Below, piece by piece: positions 12,685 to 25,500 of a stretch of DNA of 64,000 nt. The notes below the pieces were generated by a model that had not been told where the DNA came from, did not search any database, and saw nothing but the letters and a program-made list of their open reading frames with translations. The first letter of the stretch is position 1; every line of letters starts with the position of its first letter. A program made the position numbers and the translations under genes. This DNA comes from Brachypterus glaber (lineage: Eukaryota > Arthropoda > Insecta > Coleoptera > Kateretidae): assembly GCA_958510825.1 (NCBI GenBank), contig OY294052.1, forward strand, positions 2,253,816 through 2,317,815, given 5' to 3'.

Positions 12685-13003
12685 AAGTTCAACCCCCCAT
12701 ACCTTTTTTGTTTTTGGGGGGATTACTTTCAAAAACAATAGGGATCTTCCCCTCGTAGAACTTGATTTTTCCTGAATATTTCAAGTCGATCGGATTATTC
12801 TTTATTGAGTTATCGTGTTCACAAAAATCGTGACATCAGACGGACAGACAGATGAACGGACATTTGAAAAAAAAAGTTGCTTATTTTTTCATGAAACAAA
12901 TTTATATCCAAGACTTTTTTGTCTAGGATGATTTTTGATTTTTGAAAATTCGAAACTACCGTATATTATTCTAGCGCAGGCGCCGTGAATAATATAATAA
13001 CTA
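12685..13003 (+). repeat. Dispersed repeat R3, copy 1
   Basis: Shares a run of blocks (AACCCCCCATA, TAGAACTTGATTTTTCCTGA, ATCGTGAC, GACAGACAG, TTGTCTAGGATGATTTTTGA, ATTATTCTAGCGCAGG) in the same order with 37631-37970; the latter half is also at 50684-50895. A small hairpin (ATTATTC/GAATAAT) sits at its 3' end. Class unknown. Confidence 0.6.
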
Positions 13004-13313
13004 AACTTTAAATAAACACGTGAAAAAAAATAATAAAGACAGTAGTAATGGTTTTTTTATTGAATGGTTTTCCGTATATTTTTATAAAATCTAAATCATT
13101 AATTTGGTTTTAAATTAATATTTTATAGTTTACTTTTACATATTTAATTTTTAAACATCAAATGTAAAAATTTCTGTTTTGAATATTTATTTATATGTGA
13201 GTTGTCGCATGAAAAGGGGCCAGAAATAATTTTAGGTATCTTTTCATGTAATTTTATTATTATGAAAAAAAAAATAACTGAACCCTTCAGGTTCCTTTTC
13301 GCGTTACCACATA

Positions 13314-13715
13314 CAGTGCGGTCCAAAAGTCACCCCCCCTTTTAACTTTTGAACGAGTTGAGATATCGACTTCAAATTTAGAACTCTTAAATAAGACAAC
13401 TTAAACTATCTTTTAGCATATATTTGATATTTCAGCTCTTAAAATGTGGGCAGGGGGGCATGGGGGACATTTTTTTAAATATATGGAGTTAAATGGAGAA
13501 TTTTATAAGCTTTAAAATGAAGTATTACACGACCCCCCTTTCCATTTAAAAAAAATGTGCCCCCATGCCCCCCTGCCCACATTTTAAGAGCTGAAAATAT
13601 CAAATATATGCTAAAAGATAGTTTAAGTTGTCTTATTTAAGAGTTCTAAATTTGAAGTCGATATCTCAACTCGTTCAAAAGTTAAAAGGGATGGGGGGTG
13701 ACTTGGACCGCACTG
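13314..13715. mobile_element. Tc1/mariner-like MITE (family F), long-armed palindrome
   Basis: 402 bp flanked by TA on both sides, with ends CAGTGCGGTCCAAAAGTCAC and the inverted GTGACTTGGACCGCACTG. The arms extend about 170 bp, so almost the whole element is one hairpin. Its inner arm sequence is shared with the element at 58643-58993. Confidence 0.85.
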
Positions 13716-14111
13716 TATATATTTAATAGTATAAATATATTGCTATTGTGAAGGAATTCTGTGATAAAGGTTTTCCCATAATCCGAGATGAAAGAAAAAA
13801 ATGCAACTTAAAACTGACCTATACTATATTTAAATGATCGTGGATCATTGGTCAACAACAAATTTTCTGTTTTAGTTACCTGAAACTAGTTTCAGTTTAT
13901 TAATGATGTATTGAATAACGCCCGAAAAATATCTTTTTGTGTGCAGCAATAATATTTAAAATAAAATTTCCCCATAATATATCTCTAAGAAAATAAGGGA
14001 GACTTACCTAACAAGGAATTGCTCCTTAACTTAATTTAATACATAAAAGTGAAAACTAAGTTAAAATTTGTATAAAGTTATTGTATATAGTAAATTATCT
14101 TTAGTTGAGTA

Positions 14112-14167
14112 TAGAGTGCTTTGATTTGACGTTTTCTTACCAGAAAACGTCACATCAAGGCACTCTA
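14112..14167. repeat. Short foldback hairpin
   Basis: 26-bp arms (TAGAGTGCTTTGATTTGACG... and its inverted partner) with two mismatches and a 4-nt loop TACC. It could be a minimal MITE or a transcribed hairpin; the sequence does not decide. Confidence 0.55.
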
Positions 14168-14616
14168 CAGTAAAGTATATCTAGATTAAATTTAGAATCT
14201 AAACTTTAGATGTAAGAGCATCCAATACAAAAATTACATAAACATAATTAAAATATTCGAAAATTAATGTTTATTTAAGCATGATAATTATAAACTTTAA
14301 AACATGCTAAATAGTTAAAACATACATAGTTCATTTTTATCAATGTCAGTCAAACTTTATATCTAAATATTCTGCAAAGAATTACAAAAAATGCATTTAA
14401 AAACCTAAACTAATTTTAAATTACAATATCAATACAATATAAGAAAAAATATAAGTAGATAGATACCTCAATTAAGTATTAAAAGCTAATATATTTTAAT
14501 TAATATATTTATATTAATTAATGAAACGAGGATTTTTAAAACCAAAATTAGATAACTCTCCCCTATCAAAAAAGGTCTCACCTTGAGTCTTAAATTCAGT
14601 TCTCCATGTAGCTTTT

Positions 14617-16280
14617 TTATTCATCACTTACCTCATCCTCATTTTCAGATTCTGAATCACCTGCCTCCATTTTTGCCTCCTCCACCTCCATTTTAACCTC
14701 CCCCTCCTCTGGATCTCCTCCATCATCATCGTCATCATCCTCGTTATTGCCTTGTTTACCCTCCTCATCACTCAAATCTTCCCTAAACATGATATCGGAT
14801 ATATCAGGTTGAACATTTATGCTTTCATATTCCACTTCCTCACTATTGTCTATTAAACTGCTATCATTTCCAAACTTGCTTATACCTTGTACCTTAAATT
14901 TATTAAATCCAGCATCTTCGCGTAAATGTAGTTTTCTGTGCTGCTGCATGTACGAATTGGTCGAAAATTCTCTGTTGCATATATCGCATCTGGCGTTTTT
15001 CATGCCTTTAATAAAGTACTTTTTCTTATTTCTTTGATTATGTTTACGAACTTTGTGCCGTAATAACCCTGTGGAACTGGTGAATGTACGTTTACATACA
15101 TCACAAATGAATAAACCCTCTTTTGATGGTTTAAGGTCATCTTCACAGACAGTCTCAAAGTTAAGGTTGTGTTGTTCTATGCATTTATTAACTTCAGCTT
15201 GTGTTTCGTAATTTGTGAAACATAAGTCGCATTGATAAGAAGATTGATGAAACGTTTTTTTGTGGTGTTTTAAATGCACCTTTGATGGAAATACCTTGTT
15301 GCAAGTTTCACAAGGAAATTCTCTGGCCTCAAATGATGATGATAAAAAGTGCTGGCCAGCATTTATAAAATCGTCTTGTTTTGGTAAAATAGGAACATAA
15401 CTGGGTTTGGCTTTTTTCAGGATGATTGGTTTGTGTAGTTGTCTGCCGTTTATAACACCATTGGGTGTTGATGTTTGTGGCTCAATTTTCGATGAAGATA
15501 TAACTTCTTCATAATCACTGGGATCTTCTTCATTAGAGTCTTCTTCTTCCTCTTCCTCAAAACATGAAAAATCCAGAGGATCCAACTCTACACTGAGCTC
15601 CTCTGTCTTTCCCTCAGTCACTACTTCTTGATAGTTAACATTTATAATCTTTTTATTTGAATTGTTTGTTTTACTGGTAGTTGGTGCAATAGGTACAAAT
15701 TTGGGCATTGCATTTAAAAATACATTCTGGTTGGTGTCCTTTGTTTTTGGTGATTCAGTTCCAGACACTGTGTTTAGAGTTGTAGTTGGAATTAAATTTA
15801 CAAATACATTTTGAAAGGTATTTGCCGGAGTTTGACCTGGCCCTACAACAATTTTTACATATTTTTGGTTTTGCAAGTTGCCAGGTAATATCATAACAGG
15901 TGCTAACGGCGATGATCCATCGGATTTAGCTGCTTTTACAGTTTCACCTTTTTTTTGTGAGTCTTTAACAAGGTCTACATAGTTTTTTAATACAAGAGAT
16001 GATGATAAACACTGTTTTTTAAAACCGTAAGCGATATTCAGCCTCTTTATGCAAGGGTGACAAAGTAGAGGCTTGTATAGATCCCATTCCTAAAAATAAC
16101 GTACAAAAATAATTAAAATAAAAAGTAATTTGTATAAAAAAACAAACTTACCACTTCTGTAATAACTGTATGAAGTTTACTTAGCAATGTTTCACTGGGC
16201 TCATTCTCGATATGGGCCAAGTCTATTAAATTTTTATCGTATTTAAGACACACGCGACAAAAATTTGGTAAGGTAAACAT
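14617..16280 (-). CDS. ZAD-domain C2H2 zinc-finger protein
   Basis: Two exons, 16280-16152 and 16089-14617 (complement), joined phase 0 into 533 aa; the 62-bp intron has GT-AG ends. An N-terminal ZAD carries its two cysteine pairs (FCRVCL near residue 8 and LCHPC near residue 52). An acidic linker follows at about 215-240. Four fingers lie between about 295 and 425: CETC...H-x4-H, a divergent CDLC finger with the spacing of a degenerate C2H2, CDVC...H, and CDIC...H-x3-H. The C-terminus is strongly acidic (a D/E run ending DEVSDE). ZAD proteins are arthropod nuclear DNA-binding factors that dimerise through the ZAD; the target is unknown. The start at 16280 is right for a ZAD N-terminus. It is divergent from LUBEL with 265 bp between. 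Confidence 0.9.
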
Positions 16281-16545
16281 TATAATTTATAACAAATCAT
16301 AGATTTTTCACAAAATATCACCGATAAAAACTGTCAAAGCATTGTCAACTTGTGCGCCATATTAAAAACTTTAGAATCTAAAAAAAATACCGGCGCTGCC
16401 AACTTATAAATAGGGTCCTATATTTAAATTTAAGCGCCAATGTAGAATTTATTTTTAGCGTTCATTTCGAGCGTTTTGTTTTTATTCTACAGCAAAATAA
16501 GTATTTTTATGATTCATACTCTGTCTAAATGCTTTAAAATTTCAG
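16281..16545. promoter_or_regulatory. Divergent promoter region, ZAD gene / LUBEL
   Basis: The gap between the ZAD start codon and the first visible LUBEL exon. On the plus strand it holds TATAAAT at 16404-16410 and a possible donor at 16498/16499 for a short non-coding leader. There is no in-frame ATG for LUBEL here. Confidence 0.4.
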
Positions 16546-19500
16546 AATAAAAGTGGAACCGCCGCTCCTCCACCACCGGTTCCAAATGAAGATCAAAGAA
16601 GAAAAAAATCAAATTCAAAGCCAAAAAATGAACCAGATTATGAAGTTATTGAATTTGGCCAAAATTATTCAAATGAACCACTTTTACCCGTTAAAAATGG
16701 AAACAGTAAGTATTTAGGATAGAGACCAACCCAGACAGCACAAAGATGACTTAAAGAGATCTTAAAGATGTCGTAGCTCGGCATTCAAGACGTCTTAAGA
16801 ACGTCGGTTTTTGCCGTATATGCATCTTAAAGACGTCTTAACGACGTCGTATGTTACAAAAGGTAACGTCTTTAAGACATCTTTTTTAAGACGCCTTACT
16901 GACGCCTTGCTCAGGCGACATTACAACATAATACCCCCTCCCATTTACGTTGCTAGGTACGGTCGTATTGATATAAAAAGCGTAATAATAACTAGAATGA
17001 GAGGTAAATTGTTTGTCAAAAAAAGATCTTTAAAAAATGTGATTTTTTATTTTTTTTTGAAAACTTCTTTTTTGAATTTTTATAAAAAAATTTTCGTTTT
17101 TTGTAAAAATAAAATTAAAAAAATTGTAATTTTTTTAATAGTTGATTGTGGTTAATTATATTTAGCGATGAGTATCGAAGTTAAGACGTCTTGTACCGAT
17201 AATTAAAAGACATCTTATAGACATCATAATCAGATATCTTTTAAACATCCCTTAAAAGAAGTCCATAATATATCCTTTTTATGTCTTTAGGCGTCCAGAC
17301 ATAATTAAGATCTAAAAAAGACGTCTTTAAGATATCATGTGCTGTCTGGGAAGGGCGTAGATGGAGGGGGTAATGGGGGTAATTACCCCTCCATAAAACA
17401 AACAGATTTTTTTTTGTATTGCATTTTCCTATAAAAAAATATAAATTTATATTCCCAAATAAAATTTAACTTTTTTTTTACATTTTGCTTTCCCATTTTG
17501 AAAATTTTCAAATTTTTTTTTTGCGTATTTTTGCGTTTTATGACGTTATTGGGGTTTCTGAGGTTGCTGAAAGTAAATCTGAAAATTCTAACTCCATCCC
17601 CTAAAAGGCGGGGGTAGTTTTCGTGAAAATTGGTATACTATAGTATACTATAGTAGTATATATAGTATATATAGGGCCACTTGCACCAATGATGGTTTAA
17701 CTTTAAACTTGGATTAAATTGATGGCCGACCAATCAAAACGCAGCATTTTTAACTTAAACTCGGTTTAGCTGAGATAATCTCAGACCAAAAGTTGGTGCA
17801 AGTGGCCCATAATAATATATAATTAGTAATTAACTATAGTTAATTACTAAGTAAACAGGTATACTGGATCGGATATTGATCACGATATTTCCTTTTTTGA
17901 AAAAAAAATATTTTAATTTTTTTCGAATTTTTTTTTTCAATATTTTTTTTTAATTTATTTTTTTATGAAGTATTGGGCAAAGTAATGGCAAGTTTTATTT
18001 TTTTGAATTTTAAATTTTCGACTGGAATTATTATTTTAATTTTTTTCAATCTTTTTTTTCAAACAAAAAAAATATATACAGCCTGTTCCAGAACTCGCGT
18101 ACCGAAATTTGAGGGTATATTAAAAACACTCGGGAAAATATGAAAAAAATGTCAAAAAAAATCCATCTTCGTTCAATTCAAAAATAAAAACGCTTTAAGT
18201 GGACCAATACTGTTGCTGATATTAAATTACCTTTAAAAGTTGAATTTGTAGCTATGGAAGCAAATTTAATTATTGCAGGTACATATTCTGTAGGTTGACA
18301 TGGTGATTAATGTGACATAAATATTTATTATAGTCAAAAAATCACCGCCGGATGGAGTGACGCTATTAAAATGGAATATTTGATAGCCTCTGTCGGTTTT
18401 GTCAAAATATAATAACCTAAAAAGATTCTAAAGTTGGAAGTCTTAAACAATGCATACGTCAACAATTAAAATGCAACCATAGTCACTAATAAGTAGGGAA
18501 AAACTAATTTGTAGGTAATTTAACATCAGCAACAGGATTGGTCAGATTAAATAGCTCCTTTTTAATTAGTATTGAAGATGGATTTTTTTTGAAAATTTCT
18601 TCATGTTTTCCAGAGGGTTTTTAATATACCCTCAAATTTCTGTAAGCGAGTTCTGGAACAGGCTGTATATATATTTTTTTTAATGTATTTTTTTTTTTAC
18701 AAAAAAATATTGATCCATTCATGTGGAAGTACTATTTTGTTGGCAGCTCTTTGTTTTTCTATTCAAAGCGCGTAAGCGCTATAATAGCTATAAATACTAT
18801 AATCCTCAAAAAAAAATTTTTTTTCGTTTTTCGGAAAAATAATTTTTTTGAAAAAATTTTTTGTTTTCATTTTTTGAAAATTGTTTAAATTTTTATCTTA
18901 TTCTTAAGAAGGGCAGTGTAGCCGTTGTACGTTAATACATAATTATGTCGTTATAACGACAAACCGAATAAGTAAAATTACATTTCCTTTAATAAAATTT
19001 AAAAGCACCAAAAATAATCTTTGATTTCTTCTTTCCTAGACTTAAAACGAGATGGGAAGTATTGCCAATTATGCGGAGGCTCAATTCCCACAATCAAGTG
19101 TGAACAGTGTAACCAAATATTTTGCGTGTCCTGCGACGACATGTACCACAGACATCCTAAGAGACAGACACACAGTAGAAAAGTAAGTACTCCCTAGTAG
19201 AAATTTAACGTTAGAATAACGTTTTTCTAATGTTAGAAAACTGTATAAAAGTACGTTATAAAATATGAGCAAATGCCACTTTTTAATAGAATCAAACGTT
19301 AGTTACAAACGTTAATCTAACGTTAGATTTTTAAGTTAGAAATACGTTTAATTTCTAACTTTCGGAGGGGGTGTAGCCAACTAGGAAATTTCTACCTGCA
19401 TCATAAAATGACACTGGAGACAAATTTATTCATATAAATAAATCTTAATATATTTTACTAATCATAATATTTTTAAACATAATTTCGTTACATTTATTTA

Positions 19501-22500
19501 TAAAATAGCCATCTTTTTAGGTGGCCCTAAATATTTTTCGTGTAATATGCTGTTATACTTCGATAAATACGTTTACGTCTCAGAAAAACTTTATATTTAG
19601 TTAATTAATATTTATTTATACATTCATGATCTTAAAATATTTGTTCAATTCTAGTACAGCGTTGCCAGACTTACTATAATTTTTACTTTTGGGGCATATT
19701 CTTTTAACTTATTATAGAAATAATAAATAATTATCAAACCTAGGCACATAGCTGTCTGAAATGAGTATTTTCTACCATAGCTTACGTATTAATAAAGGAA
19801 ATTAAAAAAATATATAAAGTTAGAATAAGGTTAGAAAAAGGTTAGTTAGGAAACTAACGTTAGATTTATGTATTTTGTAACGTTTTTGTCAAACGTTATT
19901 TTTTTAGGTTAGGTTTATATATTTTATAATGTTTTCTTATAACGTTTGAGACTAAACATAAAAATGTCACTAATCTAATGTTATGTTAAGTTAGATTTAT
20001 GTAGTTTTCTACCAGGGCGTATATAGGATAATTCTTAAATAGATGCATTCATTTCAAGGGGTGAAGCTACATCAAAAGTTTCTATAAACGTACGTCCAAA
20101 AAAGAGTAAAAGAGCTACTTCTCTTTAAAAGGGTCTCCAAAAATTCGGTTTTTAATTAATAACTCATTAATTTTTTGAGTTATAGCAAAGAGATTTTGCA
20201 TGTGATCTACTCTTAATAAGGCCTATCACCCTATGCTATTTTTATGTAGTTATTTTAACCAGGGGCGTGCGAAACGGGGGGTCCTTATCACTTTTTTGCC
20301 TTAAACTTTTTTCTGTGTAACTTTTTTGTAGTTTTACTATTAGAATATGATTCCTCAGGTAAAAATACATAAAAAGGGTACTCTTGTTGTAATACCGTAG
20401 GATTAACCGTTTTCGATAAAAATGCATTTAAGGGTAAAATTTCACGTTTTGAGGAACAAAAATTAAAAACTAAAATGTTAAAAACCAAAATTTCAATGAT
20501 GCAGGGTGACTGTACATAAAAAAACGATTTAGCTTAATTTTGGAATGCCAAATGGCGAGAAACACTTAAAATAACCGCAACAACTAAATGTACAATTTGC
20601 TGTGGAGTGTTTTTAACATGTATTTTTTGATTTGTAAGCGTATGGAAGTACATTGTTTTCAACCCATCCGGCCGCCACTGCCCCCCAAAGGAGAGACCCC
20701 TAACGCCCCTGTGCCGCCACCTCGCCGCCGCCGTTCCATTTCCCGCGGGCCGTCCCCATGTCCCAGCCCAACACCTAACAGAAGTAACCAGGTAGGAGAT
20801 TTTTGTTGTCCCAGCTAACAAGTATAGTTTTTTAATTTCGATTTGTACATATTTGGAAAACTGTAAATAAAATTATTACTAAGTTATTTTAGTCTCTGAA
20901 TCAAAGCCTTATTTTTGCGTAAACTTACTATAAATTTTACAAAATTTAAAGCGTTATATGTATTTGCAGCTAAAAATGTTAGTTTAGTTCCAATAAAACG
21001 TGCAGTGACTTATACCTAACTCGTATAATGCTGCTTTCGTCTAAGGAATCTCCAGTAGGCGAAATGGGCCGAAATTACGCGAATCGCACCCGAATTGATA
21101 TGATCTACGCCCTGTAACACACTCTTGCAAATAAGTCACTGCACGTTTTATTGAAACTAGACTAAAGAAAATAACAACAAAATTTATAACAAGTTTATGT
21201 TTCCTAAAATACTAGAAAATGTATCTATTATTCCTTAATAATATGTCCCATATTTTATTAACAACTTTTAAAAACAATTATCTTAACAATCCTTTAAATT
21301 AACATAAGTAAAAATAATTATAATTATTTCTATCTCAGCTAGTTTTACGACGTCTATAATAATTATTGTATATGTCATAATTAAAATACGTAAGGAATTT
21401 AGGGGGAGGGAAGGAGCGCTTAGCGTTACGAGAGGAAAGGGGTCTGATTTAGCGTTACGTTCCCATCAAACATTGGTTCGTTGGCCGCCGGTTAGCAAAC
21501 CCACATTGGGCCTACATACTGGGGAGACATCAGCCGCCCTAAGGCCGCATACGACGCGTCGCGACGGGCCAATGTTGGCAAAATTGTATTGGTCCTACAT
21601 TGGCCGCCCGAAGGCCGCTTTAAAACCAACCATAATTTCTGGAAGAAACAATTTGTACAATAGTCATGAAAAAATCGTAACGCCAACTGGTATAAAATAA
21701 TTATTTTTGCCGCTTGGGTTGCTGACAATTAAATTACTAAGCTATAGACCCTTTCCCAATTGCTAAAATATAGTATTTCTTAAAGCATTAGAGTGTAAAG
21801 CTACAGCGAAACCATAGTTATATATTGTCTAAATTTACCCTAAATTAAGAAGTATTTTAAAACATATTTTAAAAACCTAAAATATATTTAATTTTTACTA
21901 ATCCACAAATGCACATCCACTCATTTTATGTCGCTATATAACGCTTTTTTGCGCACAACACAATTTGAAAGGTAATAATTAAAAGACATTTTGAGGCCTG
22001 GAGCGATAATATAGGTCATATTTTAGGGCTTTCAACCTGTACCAAGAAGGGACTCCACGTCACCATTTTCATTCAAAGATAAAATGAATTCTTTGAAACG
22101 GATGATGGGAAGTAGACCTTTGCCCCCTACACCGTCCAGTCCATGTAAGATCAGAAATAACATAAAAATAAGAATAAATTCATATTTAATAATATTTTAG
22201 CATCAAGATCTGAATTTTGTGCAAGTCCACCAAATTTAAATAGAGGTTACAGACCATCAAGCCCTAGTCCATCATTACAAGAACGATACAGGCAACACCA
22301 AATTGTTATGAGGGGAACAACCCCAAATTTGCCATCCACAGTATCATCTGAATTTGATCGCGTAAGTTCTTTTTTTTATTTGCATGTAACAAATAAACAT
22401 CATACATCTAGTAGCATGGGGTGACACACATCTATACTAATCACATCTCTACTCACGCATATCTCTACTCACATACATCTATACTCACACACATCTCTAC

Positions 22501-25500
22501 TCACACACATCTCTACTCAAACACATCTTTACTCACACATATTTCTACTTACACACATCTCTACTCACAGCCATATGCTGTTATTTTGCTGCATAAGAGC
22601 GCTAAGAGATACTTTATAGGTACTGTGTTACTTAGGTATACATATATTTTTCTTTTTACAGTCATCCAGGGATAGTGGTTATCCAGACTGGGAAAGACAA
22701 CAACAGCAATGGAATCCAAGAAGCAGATCTGGAAGTGTTTCTGGATCAGAAAGCCTAAGACTACAAAGAAAATTGAGCAACACATCATGCCCTCCTTCTA
22801 CAAGGGGTACTTTGCCCCACAGCACCTCAGTGTTTGATTTGAATAATACCATGCCATATCACCATCACCATCAACATGGTTTTGTACCATTACAAACGGT
22901 AAGATTTACAAAATTAACCCTTAGTAAAATGTACGGACAATCTGTAATAAACGCTAGATGGTTCTAAATGTAATCTAATTTTATCCAAACATAAGATAAG
23001 TGTTTATTAACAATTTTTGTTGTTTTAGGCTCAATCCATGGCTCAGTTGAATTGCGCACCACCGTGTTGCCAAGGTCAATGGATGGACCAATGGGGTAAT
23101 CCTCATGACCATGGTGGAAGCAACCTAAGCCTGAACGTAGGCCATGCTGGTTACCCGGTAAATCCCATGTGGATGGGATCATGGCGAGGTCCTCCTCCCT
23201 CAATGTATCCATACCCTGTGCCTCACATGCATCATGACGCGCGATCGTGTAGTCACTCAAGGCCTGCTTCCCCAACCCATAGTATAAAGTCAAGGAAGTC
23301 CACGACCAGTAGAAAGAGCAGTCGTAAGCCCAAATACCGAGAAGTTGAAGATACTGATGACGATGAAATAGACGAAAGAAGATCAATTCGCAGTGAAAGG
23401 AAACCAGCTAGTGGAAGATTTGTTGAACGGACGGTACCTCTTAGAGATTCAGTATCTATGCCAAGGGAATTACCAAGGCGAAATACTTTGGATAGAGTTG
23501 AAAGAATATCCACATCACGAAGTAAAAGGAGTGTCAGACAATCCTCTAGTGAAGACAGTGATGACGAGTCTGAATCAGAACGAAACATAAGTGAAGATAT
23601 ACCTGAGGAGGATGAGGTTTCCGTTTATGATAATACTATTGAGGAAGTTCCTGAAGAAAATATCGAAACAGTTGCTCCCAAAGGTTCATGGGAGTGTGAG
23701 CATTGTACTTTTGTAAACGAAGCTGGTACTAGAGTTTGTTTAGTTTGTTGCAAAACGGCTACTGCAAATGTGAGAATCATAACTCAAAAAGAAATAAACA
23801 CTAAAAATAATAAGCTAAATCCGAAGAATAAAAAACCGAAACAAAAAATACAGAGGAGTGTGTCTTGCGATGACTATAGCAAGGATTACAGTGAAACGGA
23901 ATCAGTTATAAATAAATTAGGAAAGCTGAAGATTGAAGATAGGAAAATTGATTCAAAATCAACCCTGTCCGAAGTCAAGAAAGGTAGGACAAGTAGAAAG
24001 ATTTCATTTTGGCCAGGAACAAAATTTACGACATTGCAAAAATAATATATTTAAAAATAACTCTTTTACATCTCTTGTGCCGTCCCTTAATTTACTGCCT
24101 GAGTGTGTATAGTATATAATTAATACTAAACTATGTTTTGTGATTGTGTGTTAGCAAATAATAATGCTTTTCCTGTTGTTACAGGAAAAGACCAAGTATC
24201 CTTGTCTGAAAAAGAAGAAAACAGTTCTTCAATGGAAAATGAATCTGATAAAATAAGTGAAGTGTTTGTAAAGAAAAGTGGAAGTGATGTGAAAGCTATG
24301 TCCAAAGTTTCCACAGCAGTTGGGTGTTCTCCTCCTAGAGAGATAATTGTTGGTGATAACGTGGTCAGTGAAGCTAAATTAAAAAAAAGTGATAGTGCTA
24401 AATCGAAGAAGCTAATGGTATCTACTTCTTGTGGAACGTCGCCTCCTCCTCAGAACATATCCACGCAGGTATAAAAGCATTGTTAAAAAAAAAAAATTTA
24501 ATTATTAATATGTATTCCCTTAATTTCAGACTTATGAGGAAGTACAAGCAATATCTTCAAGCAGATCTCCCGCAGATAGAAGCAGATCAATGAGCAGAAA
24601 TAGCCGAAGAAGAGACCTGAAGCGTTCTCAATCCTTACGTACAACTCCTCAGAATATTGATTCTGAATGGTCACTTCAAAAGTCAAGTAGCAGGCTATCT
24701 TTTACAACAGACTCGCAGGTAATACTTATTTATTAAACCTAGGTCTAAAAAGCTATTCTTTTTCGCTTTTTTTTAGAGTTTGCCAGGAAGTAGAGAAGCT
24801 AGTCCATTCTCCTATCCTGAGGATGACTGCTACTTAGACCACCATCAACCAAGATCTAGAAAAGATTCGGTTAACAACAATAGACTAACTTATAGCATAA
24901 TGGATTTAAGACAGCCGGAGCTATATAGAAAACCGAGTCAGCATGATTCAGGATTTTATCGGGTGCATTATTTATAGTTTTTAGTGTTTTGCTATTAGAT
25001 TTAGCTCATTTGTAAATAAGGCTTTGGGTTAGAGATAGTTTTTGTTTACTTTCACGTAAAAACGATAACCCATCGCTAAAGTTTAAATATTTGCAGGAAG
25101 AACCAAGTCACCGCAGCAGAGCCGACTCCCATCAAGAATATTTAGGATCTAAAACTGAGAAGGGATTCCCTAGACATGATACCTTTAAATCCCAAGGCAT
25201 GGAATTAGTCAAATTATTAAGAGTAAGTTATTTTTTTATTCGCCGACTGTTACCTAATTAATTATTATTCTGACAGGAAGCTGAACAGTATAAATACACA
25301 GCAGATGAAGTACAAGCAGCAATCATCCATTGCAAAGACACGAATCCGATCGAATGGTTAAAAGAAAATTGGGATAAACAAATAGCTAGTGTCCAGACTT
25401 TAGCCAATCAGATGGGAAGAGAGAGTCCTATGAATATCATAGGAACTGTTTCTGAATTAGAAGCAAGAAACGCTTTAAAAATGCACAAAGGAAACCTATG

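Larger units (their letters stand above)
2507..14616. other. Gene-free, repeat-rich intergenic region
   Basis: No open reading frame here looks like a conserved protein. The interval is AT-rich and filled with palindromic elements listed separately (families K, L, D, C, B, A, J, F and the dispersed repeat R3). The remainder is simple AT-rich sequence in which I see nothing specific. Confidence 0.7.

Noticed and set aside
16811..17155. 114-codon open frame at 16.8 kb
   Set aside because: It lies wholly in a motif-rich MITE in a LUBEL intron; low complexity.
22421..22675. Protein of His-Thr-Tyr repeats
   Set aside because: This is translation of the 16-bp tandem array inside a LUBEL intron.
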